Positions 7,560 to 15,860 of a stretch of DNA of 44,875 nucleotides are shown in pieces. The notes under the pieces were generated by a model. It saw only the letters and a program-made list of their open reading frames with translations, did no database searches and had not been told where the DNA came from. The first letter of the stretch is position 1. Every line of letters begins with the position of its first letter. Made by a program: the position numbers and the translations under genes. The stretch is taken from contig NZ_JAIOJZ010000057.1 in the NCBI RefSeq assembly GCF_020404845.1, positions 1-44,875 of the forward strand. Direction: 5' to 3'. Origin of the DNA: Streptomyces hyderabadensis. Lineage in GTDB: Bacteria > Actinomycetota > Actinomycetes > Streptomycetales > Streptomycetaceae.

Positions 7560-9299
7560 ATGACCCGTACCAGAACCGCGATGCTCGCCGCCCTGACCCT
7601 GGTCGCCGGCGCCTCCGGCACGGCACTGGCCGCCCATTCCGCGAGCGCCGGAGCCGCGGCCGCCGCCTGCACCGTCGACTACCAGGTGCAGAACGACTGG
7701 GGAAGCGGATTCACCGCCGCCGTGACCGTCACCAACAACGGCGCCGCCACGTCCAACTGGTCGCTGGGCTGGACCTACGCCGGCAGCCAGAAGGTCACCA
7801 ACAGCTGGAACGCGAAGGTAAGTCAGAGCGGTGCCGCCGTCACCGCGGCCAACGAGTCCTACAACGGCACCCTGGCCACCGGCGGTTCGGCGAGCTTCGG
7901 CTTCCAGGCTACCTACAGCGGCGCCAACGCGATCCCGGCCACCTTCACCCTCAACGGCGTGACCTGCAACGTCGACGGCGGAACCGACCCCACGGACCCG
8001 CCGACGGACCCCACCGACCCGCCGACCGACCCCACCGGCCCGGGCGACCGGGTGGACAACCCCTATGACGGCGCCAAGGTCTACGTGAACCCCGAGTGGT
8101 CCGCCCACGCCGCCGCCGAGCCCGGCGGCGACCGCATCGCCGACCAGCCGACCGGTGTGTGGCTCGACCGGATCGCCGCCATCGAGGGCGCCAACGGCGG
8201 CATGGGCCTGCGCGACCACCTGGACGCGGCGCTGGAGCAGAAGGGCTCCGGCGAGATGGTCGTCCAGCTCGTCATCTACAACCTGCCGGGCCGCGACTGC
8301 TCCGCCCTCGCCTCCAACGGCGAGCTGGGCCCGACCGAGATCGACCGGTACAAGACCGAGTACATCGACCCGATCGCCGAGATCCTCTCCGACTCGAAGT
8401 ACGCGGACCTCCGGATCGTCACCACGGTCGAGATCGACTCGCTGCCCAACCTCGTCACCAACGTCTCCGGGCGGCCCACCGCCACGGAGAACTGCGACAT
8501 CATGAAGGCCAACGGCAACTACCAGAAGGGCGTCGGCTACGCCCTGAACAAGCTCGGCGATGTCGGCAACGTCTACAACTACGTCGACGCGGGCCACCAC
8601 GGCTGGCTCGGCTGGGACAGCAACTTCGGGCCCTCCGCCGAGATGTTCAAGACCGCCGCCACCACCGAGGGGGCGACCCTCGACGACGTGCACGGCTTCA
8701 TCGTCAACACCGCCAACTACAGCGCCCTGAAGGAGGAGAACTTCAAGATCACGGACTCCGTCAACGGGACCTCCGTGCGCCAGTCCAAGTGGGTCGACTG
8801 GAACCAGTACACCGACGAACTGTCCTACGCCCAGGCCATGCGCGACAAGCTGGTCTCGCTCGGCTTCGACACGAACCTCGGCATGCTGATCGACACCTCC
8901 CGCAACGGCTGGGGCGGCTCGGCCAGGCCGGCCGGCCCCGGCCCGCAGACCAGCGTCGACGCCTACGTGGACGGCGGACGCTACGACCGCCGCATCCACC
9001 TCGGCAACTGGTGCAACCAGTCCGGCGCCGGCCTCGGCGAGCGCCCGCAGGCCAGCCCGGCCGCCGGGATCGACGCGTACGTGTGGATGAAGCCCCCGGG
9101 CGAGTCCGACGGCTCCAGCAAGCTGATCGACAACCCGGACGGCAAGGGCTTCGACCGGATGTGCGACCCCACCTACACGGGCAACCCGCGCAACGGCAAC
9201 AACATGTCAGGCGCCCTGCCCGACGCCCCGATCTCCGGGGCCTGGTTCTCCGCGCAGTTCCAGGAGCTGATGAAGAACGCCTACCCGCCCCTGTCGTGA
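7560..9299 (+). CDS. Secreted GH6 exocellulase (cellobiohydrolase type) with N-terminal CBM2 (579 aa)
   Basis: Inverting beta-1,4-glucanase that acts from the non-reducing end of cellulose, complementing the reducing-end GH48 enzyme encoded divergently. Parts: signal peptide (1-about 35), CBM2 (about 37-138), a repetitive linker of Asp-Pro-Thr units (TDPPTDPTDPPTDPTG), and the GH6 barrel (about 170-579). The family signature VIYNLPGRDCSA carries D246, and the catalytic acid lies in VEIDSLPNLVTN (D293), matching D175 and D221 of fungal Cel6A. The long C-terminal loop region (SGALPDAPISGAWF) fits the tunnel-forming exo type. ATG at 7560 with GAAGGA 10 bases upstream; in-frame upstream codons have no ribosome site and would disrupt the signal peptide. 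Expected to be CebR-controlled. Confidence 0.96.
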   Translation: MTRTRTAMLAALTLVAGASGTALAAHSASAGAAAAACTVDYQVQNDWGSGFTAAVTVTNNGAATSNWSLGWTYAGSQKVTNSWNAKVSQSGAAVTAANESYNGTLATGGSASFGFQATYSGANAIPATFTLNGVTCNVDGGTDPTDPPTDPTDPPTDPTGPGDRVDNPYDGAKVYVNPEWSAHAAAEPGGDRIADQPTGVWLDRIAAIEGANGGMGLRDHLDAALEQKGSGEMVVQLVIYNLPGRDCSALASNGELGPTEIDRYKTEYIDPIAEILSDSKYADLRIVTTVEIDSLPNLVTNVSGRPTATENCDIMKANGNYQKGVGYALNKLGDVGNVYNYVDAGHHGWLGWDSNFGPSAEMFKTAATTEGATLDDVHGFIVNTANYSALKEENFKITDSVNGTSVRQSKWVDWNQYTDELSYAQAMRDKLVSLGFDTNLGMLIDTSRNGWGGSARPAGPGPQTSVDAYVDGGRYDRRIHLGNWCNQSGAGLGERPQASPAAGIDAYVWMKPPGESDGSSKLIDNPDGKGFDRMCDPTYTGNPRNGNNMSGALPDAPISGAWFSAQFQELMKNAYPPLS

Positions 9300-9330
9300 G
9301 CGGGTCCCCGCGCGCGGCGCGGATGAGCCG

Positions 9331-9378
9331 CCGGGGTCCGGTCCTTGCGGGCCGGGCCCCGGTGGCCTCCTCTTTTTT
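9331..9378 (+). terminator. Strong terminator after GH6
   Basis: A 14-bp stem with two G-U pairs (5' arm 9331-9344, 3' arm 9349-9362) and a TTGC loop is followed by a T6 run at 9373-9378. This is the only classical intrinsic terminator with a T-run noted in the window. Confidence 0.88.
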
Positions 9379-9456
9379 GCGGGAGCGGCAACATCTGTTG
9401 CCCCCGGCCGGTGAGTCGTCGCACGCTGGCGGCACCGCGAACGGGAGGCTACCGGC

Positions 9457-10395
9457 ATGGCGCACGACCACCACCACGACACACACGGCTCCGTCCACCA
9501 GCAGGGACACGGGCACGGAAACGGGCACGGAAACGGGCACACTCACGACCACGCCGACATCGACTGGGCCGAGATGGCCCCGCACCTGGAGGCGCAGGCC
9601 GAGCTGTACACGCCGCTGTACCGGCAGGCCCTGACCTGGCTGGCCCGGGAGGTGACCGAGCCCGGCCTGGTCGTCGACGTCGGCAGCGGGCCCGGCGTCG
9701 TCTCCTGCCTGTTCGCCGACACCTTCCCCGGCGCCCGGGTCGTCGCCGCCGACGGCGCCGGACCGCTGCTGGAGCGGGCCCGCGCCCGTGCCGAGCGGCT
9801 CGGGTTCGGCGACCGCTTCGGCACCCTCACCGGAGACCTGCCCGGCGCCCTGTCCGAGCTGGACTACCCCGCCGACCTGATGTGGGCCAGCCAGAGCCTG
9901 CACCACCTGCCGGACCAGCGAGCCGCCCTCGCCGCGCTCGGCGGGCACCTCGCGCCCGGCGGCACACTGGCGATCCTGGAGGGCGGACTGCCCGCCCGGT
10001 TCCTGCCCCGCGACCTCGGGTTCGGGCGCCCCGGGCTCCAGGCCAGGATCCGCGCCGTGGAGGAGGACGCGTTCGCCGAGATGCGCGCGGACCTGCCGGA
10101 TTCCGTGGCCGAGACCGAGGACTGGCCGGCGATGCTGACGGCCGCCGGGCTGAAGCACACCGGCACCCGCAGCTTCCTCCTCGACCTGCCCGCGCCCCTC
10201 TCCGACGCGGCCCGCGACTACGTCACCACGTCGCTGTCCCGGCTGCGCGAGCGGATCGGCGAGCGGCTCGACGCCGGGGACCGCGCCACCCTGGACCGGC
10301 TGCTCGACCCCGCCGACGAGGCGGGCGTACACCGCCGCCAGGACCTGTTCGTGCTGGTGGCGCACACCGTGTACACGGCGGTACGGCCGGTCTGA
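9457..10395 (+). CDS. Class I SAM-dependent methyltransferase with a His-rich N-terminus (312 aa)
   Basis: Small-molecule methyltransferase of unknown substrate. SAM-binding motif I is clear (VVDVGSGPGVVS, about residues 71-82), followed by an acidic residue after strand 2 (VVAADGAG) and a motif like SQSLHHLPDQRAAL typical of methyltransferase domain 11/25 families. The first 35 residues are exceptional: about 13 His residues with Gly and Asn (MAHDHHHDTH, GHGHGNGHGNGHTHDH), partly encoded by a 12-bp tandem repeat. This tail could bind Ni, Zn or Cu. ATG with GGGAGG about 8 bases upstream. It stands alone between the GH6 terminator and the SDR promoter. The function of the tail is inference. 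Confidence 0.85.
   Translation: MAHDHHHDTHGSVHQQGHGHGNGHGNGHTHDHADIDWAEMAPHLEAQAELYTPLYRQALTWLAREVTEPGLVVDVGSGPGVVSCLFADTFPGARVVAADGAGPLLERARARAERLGFGDRFGTLTGDLPGALSELDYPADLMWASQSLHHLPDQRAALAALGGHLAPGGTLAILEGGLPARFLPRDLGFGRPGLQARIRAVEEDAFAEMRADLPDSVAETEDWPAMLTAAGLKHTGTRSFLLDLPAPLSDAARDYVTTSLSRLRERIGERLDAGDRATLDRLLDPADEAGVHRRQDLFVLVAHTVYTAVRPV
9511..9540 (+). repeat. 12-bp tandem repeat coding for Gly-His-Gly-Asn
   Basis: The unit GGGCACGGAAAC occurs twice in tandem plus a half copy (GGGCAC), inside the methyltransferase gene. It encodes the GHGNGHGNGH part of the His-rich tail and can expand or contract without shifting the frame. Confidence 0.9.
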
Positions 10396-10433
10396 GGCCT
10401 GGCGCCGCCGAGGCCGTCGCCCGACACCGGCGC

Positions 10434-10462
10434 TTGACATCGAGAGCGCTCCAAGTGATGGA
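10434..10462 (+). promoter_or_regulatory. SDR promoter with a GAGCGCTCC-type operator in the spacer
   Basis: TTGACA (10434-10439) is a consensus -35. A weak -10 (around GATGGA) follows after 17 bases. The spacer contains GAGAGCGCTCCAA (10442-10454), which shares the AGCGCT core and 11 of 14 positions with the CebR box. LacI-family control is likely; CebR itself is only one candidate. Confidence 0.5.
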
Positions 10463-10506
10463 CTCCCCGCTGTCCGTGAAAGAGACGAACAGACACAGGG
10501 GGAGTC

Positions 10507-11208
10507 ATGCCCGACACACCGGTCACACTCATCACCGGTGGCGGCAGCGGCATCGGGGCCGCCGTCGCCCGGCGGTTGCTGGAGGCGGGGCAGCGGGTGG
10601 CCGTCACGGGACGCGGGGCGGAGCGGCTGCGGGCGTTCAGCGCGGAACTCGGCGACCCGGAGGGGCTGCTGACGATCCGGGGCAGTGCCGCCGAGCACGA
10701 GCAGGTGGTGTCCGCGGTCGAGGCCACGCTGAAGGAGTTCGGCCGCCTGGACACGGTCGTCGCCAACGCCGGTTTCGCCACCCACGACTCGGTCGCCGAG
10801 GGCGATCCCGCGGGCTGGACCGAGATGGTGCTGACCAACGTCCTGGGCCCGGCCCTGCTGATCAGGGCGTCCATCGACGCGCTCAAGGAGACCCGCGGAC
10901 GGATCGTGCTGGTGGGCAGTGTCGCGGGCTTCGTCAACACCCCGGGCAACATCTACGGGGCCACCAAGTGGGCGGTGACCGGCCTCGCCGAGAACACCCG
11001 GCGCGAGGTGACGCAGTGGGGCGTGGGCGTGACCCTGATCGCGCCCGGCCGGGTGGAGACCCCGTTCTGGGACGGCATCGGCGGCCTGCCGCCCGGCGGC
11101 CTGCTCACCGCCGACCAGATCGCCGACTCGGTCGTCTGGGCCATGACCCAGCCCGCCGGGGTCGACGTCAACACCGTGGTCGTACGGCCGCTGGGGCAGC
11201 CCAACTGA
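10507..11208 (+). CDS. Short-chain dehydrogenase/reductase (233 aa)
   Basis: NAD(P)-dependent oxidoreductase of the classical SDR family; the substrate cannot be told from sequence. The cofactor-binding TGGGSGIG motif is at residues 10-17 and the NAG motif at 87-89. The catalytic residues N111, S138, Y150 and K154 (YGATK) are all present. The Arg residues after strand 2 (TGRGAERLR) suggest NADP preference. ATG with GGGGGAG close upstream. The gene has its own promoter with a LacI-type operator in the spacer and ends at a strong bidirectional terminator shared with the convergent aldo/keto reductase. Confidence 0.92.
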   Translation: MPDTPVTLITGGGSGIGAAVARRLLEAGQRVAVTGRGAERLRAFSAELGDPEGLLTIRGSAAEHEQVVSAVEATLKEFGRLDTVVANAGFATHDSVAEGDPAGWTEMVLTNVLGPALLIRASIDALKETRGRIVLVGSVAGFVNTPGNIYGATKWAVTGLAENTRREVTQWGVGVTLIAPGRVETPFWDGIGGLPPGGLLTADQIADSVVWAMTQPAGVDVNTVVVRPLGQPN

Positions 11209-11218
11209 CCCGCGGGAG

Positions 11219-11260
11219 ACGGGAGGGGCCCGGCCGCACGCGCGGCCGGGCCCCTCCCGT
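11219..11260. terminator. Bidirectional terminator between SDR and aldo/keto reductase
   Basis: A perfect 19-bp stem (arms 11219-11237 and 11242-11260) with an ACGC tetraloop lies between the convergent SDR and aldo/keto reductase genes. It is long and GC-rich with no T-run, a common Streptomyces form that can serve both directions. Confidence 0.88.
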
Positions 11261-11272
11261 GTGCGGCACCGC

Positions 11273-12106
11273 TCAGGAGTTGACGTCCGCCGGGTCCGAG
11301 CCCAGGCGCCGGTCCTCGTTCAGCGCGCTGATCGCCGCGAGGTCCTCGGTGTCCAGGGAGAAGCCGAACACGTCGATGTTCTCCTTGATCCGGGACGGCG
11401 TCACGGACTTGGGGATCACCACGTTGCCCAGCTGGAGGTGCCAGCGCAGCACGACCTGGGCCGGGGTGCGCCCGTGCTTCTGGGCGATCGCGACGATCGC
11501 CGGGATGTCCAGGATGCCCTTGCCGGAGCCGAGCGGGGACCAGGCCTCGGTGGCGATGCCCTGCTCCGCGTGCACCTCCCGGGCGGCGTGCTGCTGGAGG
11601 TGCGGGTGCAGCTCGATCTGGTTCACCGCCGGGATCACCGACGTCTCGGCGGTCAGCCGCTCCAGGTGCTCGGGCAGGAAGTTGGACACGCCGATGGCGC
11701 GCACCCGCCCGTCGGCCAGGAGCTTCTCGAACGCCTTGTAGGTGTCGACGTACTTCTCCCTGGCCGGCATGGGCCAGTGGATCAGGTAGAGGTCGAGGTA
11801 CTCCAGGCCGAGCTTCGCCATCGAGGTGTCGAAGGCGCGGAGGGTGGAGTCGTACCCCTGGTCGCTGTTCCAGAGCTTGGTGGTGACGAAGAGGTCCTCG
11901 CGGGCCAGACCGGAGGCGGCGATCGCCCTGCCGGTGCCCTCTTCATTGCCGTAGATCGCCGCTGTGTCGATGCTGCGGTACCCGGCCTCCAGGGCCTGGG
12001 CGACGGCCGTCTCGGCCTCGTCGTCCGGCACCTGCCAGACGCCGAAGCCCAGCTGGGGCATCTCGACGCCGTTGTTCAGGATGATCGGGGGGACCTTGCT
12101 GCTCAC
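11273..12106 (-). CDS. Aldo/keto reductase, 2,5-diketogluconate reductase type (277 aa)
   Basis: NADPH-dependent reductase of aldehydes and ketones, TIM-barrel AKR superfamily, length normal. The catalytic tetrad is intact and at textbook positions: D47 and Y52 (SIDTAAIYGNE), K77 (TTKLWN) and H110 (LIHWPM). The C-terminal cofactor loop IPKSVTPSRIKEN is present, with Lys and Arg residues that contact the NADPH phosphate. It most resembles actinobacterial 2,5-diketo-D-gluconate reductases, but the physiological substrate is unknown. Start is GTG with GAAGGA 10 bases upstream. It is separated from the preceding acyl-CoA ligase by 83 bp. Confidence 0.93.
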   Translation of the reverse strand: MSSKVPPIILNNGVEMPQLGFGVWQVPDDEAETAVAQALEAGYRSIDTAAIYGNEEGTGRAIAASGLAREDLFVTTKLWNSDQGYDSTLRAFDTSMAKLGLEYLDLYLIHWPMPAREKYVDTYKAFEKLLADGRVRAIGVSNFLPEHLERLTAETSVIPAVNQIELHPHLQQHAAREVHAEQGIATEAWSPLGSGKGILDIPAIVAIAQKHGRTPAQVVLRWHLQLGNVVIPKSVTPSRIKENIDVFGFSLDTEDLAAISALNEDRRLGSDPADVNS

Positions 12107-12189
12107 GAGCTCTTGATCCTTCGGTTGTGGTCAGGTGGTACTCCCATCGTCAACGATCACGAGCCCCGACGCATTCCTGACCGTGGAAG

Positions 12190-14043
12190 TCACGCTGTGT
12201 AGAGCGCCTCGACCTCGGTGCCGTAGGCGTTCTCGATGGCCTTGCGCTTCAGCTTCAGCGAGGGCGTCAGCAGTCCGTGCTCCTCGGTGAACGGCTGGGC
12301 GAGGATGCGGAAGGTGCGGATCGACTCGGCCTGCGACACCAGCGTGTTGGCCGCGACCACCGCCCGCCGCACCTCGGTCTCCAGGTCGGCGTCGTGCACC
12401 AGGTCGGCCGGGGCCATCTGCGGCTTGTTGCGCATCGTCAGCCAGTGCTCGACCGCCTCGTGGTCCAGGGTGATGAGCGCGGCGACGTAGGGCCGGTCGT
12501 TGCCGACGACGATGCACTGGTTGACCAGCGGATGGTCCCGCACCCGCTCCTCAAGGAGGCCCGGGGAGACGCTCTTGCCGCCGGAGGTCACCAGGATCTC
12601 CTTCTTGCGGCCGGTGATGGTGAGGTAGCCGTCCTCGTCCAGGGCACCGATGTCGCCGGTGGCCAGCCAGCCGTCGTGCAGGGTCTCGTCGGTGGCCTTG
12701 GGGTTGTTCAGATAGCCCTCGAAGACGTTGCCGCCGTTCAGCCAGATCTCGCCGTCGTCCGCGATGTGCACGGTCACACCCGGTATGGGCTGCCCGACGG
12801 TGCCGTAGCGGGTGCGCTCGGGCGGGTTGGCGGTGGCGGCCGCCGTGGACTCGGTCAGTCCGTAGCCCTCGTAGATCTGCACGCCCGCGCCCGCGAAGAA
12901 CAGTCCCAGGCGCCGGTCCATCGCCGAGCCGCCCGACATCGCGTTGCGGATCCGTCCGCCCATCGCGGCCCGGACCTTGGCGTAGACCAGCTTGTCGAAG
13001 AGCTGGTGCTGCATCCGCAGGCCCGCCGAGGGGCCGGGACCGTCGCCCCAGGCCTTCGCCTCCACCGCCTCGGCGTACTTCACGGCCACGTCGACGGCCT
13101 TCTCGAAGGGACCGGCCTTCCCCTCCTTCTCGGCCTTGCGCCGCGCCGCGTTGAACACCTTCTCGAAGATGTACGGCACCGCCAGGATGAAGGTCGGCCG
13201 GAAGGCGGCCAGGTCGGGCAGCAGGGCCGCGGCGTTGAGCTGCGGCTGGTGGCCGAAGCGGACCCGGCCGCGGATCGCCGCGACCTCCACCATCCGCCCG
13301 AAGACGTGCGCGAGCGGCAGGAAGAGCAGGGTCGCCGCCTCGTCGCCCCGCTTGGAGTGGAACACCGGCTCCCAGCGCGCGATGACGGTGTCCGCCTCGT
13401 ACATGAAGTTGCCGTGGGTCAGGACGCAGCCCTTGGGGCGGCCGGTGGTGCCCGAGGTGTAGATGACGGTGGCCACCGAGTCCGGGGTGACCGCCTTGCG
13501 GTGCCGGTGCACCACCTCGTCGTCCAGGTGCGCGCCCGCGTCGTACAGCTCCTGCACGGCGCCGGAGTCGAGCTGCCACAGGCCGCGCAGGTGCGGCAGC
13601 CGGTCGATGACGGTGGCGATGGTCATCGCGTGGTCCTCGTGCTCCACGACCGCGGCCGTCACCTCGGCGTCGTAGAGCATCCACAGGCACTGCTCGGCCG
13701 AGGAGGTCGGGTAGACCGGCACCACCTGGGCGCCGATCGTCCACAGGGCGAAGTCGAAGAGGGTCCACTCGTAGCGGGTGCGGGACATGATGGCGACCCG
13801 GTCGCCGAAGCGGATGCCCTGGGCGAGCAGCCCCTTGGCGAGGGCCAGCACCTCGTCGCGGAAGGCGCCGGCGGTGACGTCCCGCCACTGCCCGGCCTCG
13901 TCCTTGCGGCCGAGCGCGATGTGCCGCGGGTCCTGCTCGGCATGTTCGAAGACGATGTCGGCCAGACCGCCCACCGGTGGGGCCAACGTCAACGGAGGAC
14001 TGGTGAACTCGCGCAAACCCCGCTCCCCGCTTTTCGATGACAC
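12190..14043 (-). CDS. Long-chain fatty acid-CoA ligase (AMP-forming), 617 aa
   Basis: Activates fatty acids to acyl-CoA through an acyl-AMP intermediate, for beta-oxidation or lipid synthesis, at the cytoplasmic membrane. The P-loop YTSGTTGRPKG, the A5 motif YEGYGLTES, the A7 motif GWLATGDIG, the hinge GRKKEILVTSGGK and a C-terminal catalytic Lys region (LTPSLKLKRK) are all intact. Length suits the FadD15-like actinobacterial group. The coordinates use the GTG at 14043, which lacks a good ribosome site. A TTG at 14016, nine codons in, follows GGGGAG at ideal spacing and would give an N-terminus starting (M)REFTSPP, the form I recall in related proteins, so the true start may be there. An inverted repeat upstream may be an operator. 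Confidence 0.94.
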   Translation of the reverse strand: MSSKSGERGLREFTSPPLTLAPPVGGLADIVFEHAEQDPRHIALGRKDEAGQWRDVTAGAFRDEVLALAKGLLAQGIRFGDRVAIMSRTRYEWTLFDFALWTIGAQVVPVYPTSSAEQCLWMLYDAEVTAAVVEHEDHAMTIATVIDRLPHLRGLWQLDSGAVQELYDAGAHLDDEVVHRHRKAVTPDSVATVIYTSGTTGRPKGCVLTHGNFMYEADTVIARWEPVFHSKRGDEAATLLFLPLAHVFGRMVEVAAIRGRVRFGHQPQLNAAALLPDLAAFRPTFILAVPYIFEKVFNAARRKAEKEGKAGPFEKAVDVAVKYAEAVEAKAWGDGPGPSAGLRMQHQLFDKLVYAKVRAAMGGRIRNAMSGGSAMDRRLGLFFAGAGVQIYEGYGLTESTAAATANPPERTRYGTVGQPIPGVTVHIADDGEIWLNGGNVFEGYLNNPKATDETLHDGWLATGDIGALDEDGYLTITGRKKEILVTSGGKSVSPGLLEERVRDHPLVNQCIVVGNDRPYVAALITLDHEAVEHWLTMRNKPQMAPADLVHDADLETEVRRAVVAANTLVSQAESIRTFRILAQPFTEEHGLLTPSLKLKRKAIENAYGTEVEALYTA

Positions 14044-14103
14044 CCCCGCACAGCGCGGTGAAAGCTACCCCACCCGGCGCGGGGGCGGGAGGGGTGCCAA
14101 ATT

Positions 14104-14122
14104 CGAACAGGGCTCATGTTCG
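14104..14122. promoter_or_regulatory. Inverted repeat upstream of the acyl-CoA ligase
   Basis: CGAACA and TGTTCG form perfect 6-bp arms around a 7-base spacer, 61 bp before the GTG at 14043. Size and symmetry would suit a TetR-type operator, as is common for fatty-acid genes in actinobacteria. No cognate regulator is adjacent. Confidence 0.4.
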
Positions 14123-14192
14123 CGCTGGTCAGCTGGAGAAAAAGCGCTCACATGGGGAAGGGTCGGACAGTTTCCTGACGGTTGAGTAAGTA

Positions 14193-14214
14193 TCGGTGGC
14201 GCAATCTCCACCGA
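14193..14214 (-). terminator. Weak hairpin after the DHA2 exporter gene
   Basis: TCGGTGG and CCACCGA form a 7-bp stem with an 8-base loop, 15 bp past the exporter stop codon. A short stem without a T-run gives only moderate support. Confidence 0.4.
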
Positions 14215-14229
14215 ATCTGTACGAGCCGC

Positions 14230-15744
14230 TTACCGCCGGTACGGGGCTGCCGGAGCGGCCTCCTCCTCTTCCAGCGCGGGCTTCGCCGAATCCGTCACAC
14301 CGGCGTCCCGGCCGCCGCGTTCGGCCCGCACCAGGACGAGTACCAGCACTCCGGCGACCGCCGCGACCGCGCCCGCGGCCACCGCGGCCGCGTTCAGTCC
14401 GGAGGCGAACGCGGCCCGCAGCGCGTGCTCGCCGAACACCCCCCGCAGGGCACCCGCCGCACCGCCCGCCAGGCCGTGCGCCGCGTCGTGCGGCAGCGCG
14501 TCCTGCATCCGCGAGGTCAGCACCGTGCCGAACACGGCGATGCCGAGCGCGTACCCGAGCTGCCGGAAGGTGTTGACCGCTCCGCCGGCCATGCCGGCCC
14601 GCTCCGCCGGGACCGCCGCCAGGGCCGCGCCCGCGATGCCGGGCGACACCAGGCCCGTGCCGACGCCCACCAGCAGCAGCCCCGGCACCAGGGCGGACGC
14701 GGTGGAGCCCGCGTCCAGGAACGCCATGCAGAACTGGCCCGCCGCGATCAGCAGCAGCCCGCCCCCGATGGTCAGCCGGGCCGGCACCCCGTGCAGCAGC
14801 CGTCCGCCCGCCGCGGCCACCAGGAACGACGCCAGCGACAGCCACACGAACACCAGCCCGCCGCGCACCGGGCTCATCCCCAGCAGCGTCTGCAGCCATA
14901 TGGAGGTGTACGCCATCACACCGAACGCCGCCGCGTTGAAGGCCAGCCCGCCCAGCATCACGCCCGAGAACGCCGGCCGCAGGAACAGCCGCGGGTCCAG
15001 CAGCGGATCGGCGACCCGGCGCTCCACCGCGACGAACCCGCCCAGCGCCACCGCCGCGAGCGCGAAGGAAGCCAGCGTGCCGCCCTCCGTCCAGCCGTGC
15101 GACCCGGCCCGCACCGCCCCGTACGTCAGCGCCCCGGCGAAGGCCGCGAAGGCCGCCGTACCCGCCCAGTCCACGCGGCGCCCGGCCGCGCCGCGGGACT
15201 CCGGCACCACGCGCAGGGTCAGCCAGACCGCCGCCACGCTCACCGGCAGGTTCACCCAGAAGATCCAGCGCCAGCCCGGACCGTCGGTGAGCAGTCCGCC
15301 AAGCACCGGGCCCACGGCCGCCGCGGCCCCGCTGACCGCGCCCCACACCCCGAGCGCCATCGACCGCCGGCGTCCCTGGTAGACCGAGCCGAGCAGCGGC
15401 AGCGTGGTGGCGAACATCGCCGCCGCGCCCACCCCCTGCAGTCCGCGCGCGGCGACCAGCATCCCGGGTCCGGTGGCCAGCCCGCACAGCAGCGACGCCG
15501 CCGCGAACAGCACCACGCCCGCCACGTGCACCCGGCGCCGTCCCAGCACGTCGGCCGCGGCGCCGAGTCCCAGCAGCAGCGCGGCCAGCGCCAGCGCGTA
15601 GCCGTCCATCACCCACTGCAGATCGCTCAGCGACGCGTGCAGCCCCCTGGCCATGTCCGGCAGCGCGACCACCGCGATGGTCACGTCGAGGAGCAGCATG
15701 AACGTCCCCAGGCACACCGCCGTGAGCGGCCCCCATGTACGCAT
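14230..15744 (-). CDS. DHA2-family drug:H+ antiporter, 14 membrane segments (504 aa)
   Basis: Proton-driven exporter of the EmrB/QacA type; the substrate is unknown. Fourteen hydrophobic segments can be counted. Motif D1 (LDVTIAVVALP) lies in the first helix, motif A (ADVLGRRRV) after the second, and the antiporter motif C as GAVSGAAAAVGPVLGGLL in the fifth. The C-terminus is a cytoplasmic acidic tail (ALEEEEAAP). ATG with AGGAAGA about 8 bases upstream; the stop is TAA, unusual here. It is divergent from a double Lrp/AsnC regulator across 116 bp, which probably controls it. Confidence 0.93.
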   Translation of the reverse strand: MRTWGPLTAVCLGTFMLLLDVTIAVVALPDMARGLHASLSDLQWVMDGYALALAALLLGLGAAADVLGRRRVHVAGVVLFAAASLLCGLATGPGMLVAARGLQGVGAAAMFATTLPLLGSVYQGRRRSMALGVWGAVSGAAAAVGPVLGGLLTDGPGWRWIFWVNLPVSVAAVWLTLRVVPESRGAAGRRVDWAGTAAFAAFAGALTYGAVRAGSHGWTEGGTLASFALAAVALGGFVAVERRVADPLLDPRLFLRPAFSGVMLGGLAFNAAAFGVMAYTSIWLQTLLGMSPVRGGLVFVWLSLASFLVAAAGGRLLHGVPARLTIGGGLLLIAAGQFCMAFLDAGSTASALVPGLLLVGVGTGLVSPGIAGAALAAVPAERAGMAGGAVNTFRQLGYALGIAVFGTVLTSRMQDALPHDAAHGLAGGAAGALRGVFGEHALRAAFASGLNAAAVAAGAVAAVAGVLVLVLVRAERGGRDAGVTDSAKPALEEEEAAPAAPYRR

Positions 15745-15860
15745 GTTCCGTCTTCTTCCTGTGTGCTACGAGTGTCCGTGCCTCCGTACGATGGATCGAC
15801 ACCGGCAGATCGACCCCGTCCATGGCACCCACATGACGGAATCCGACGGGAGCGCCCGCG

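Noticed and set aside
7386..8999. 537-codon minus-strand frame antisense to GH6
   Set aside because: It mirrors GH6 codons, has no domain and no ribosome site.
14140..14160. TGTGAGCGCTTTTTC-like sequence near the acyl-CoA ligase as a CebR site
   Set aside because: Only one half matches the GAGCGCTC palindrome; the other half is a run of T, too weak to support.
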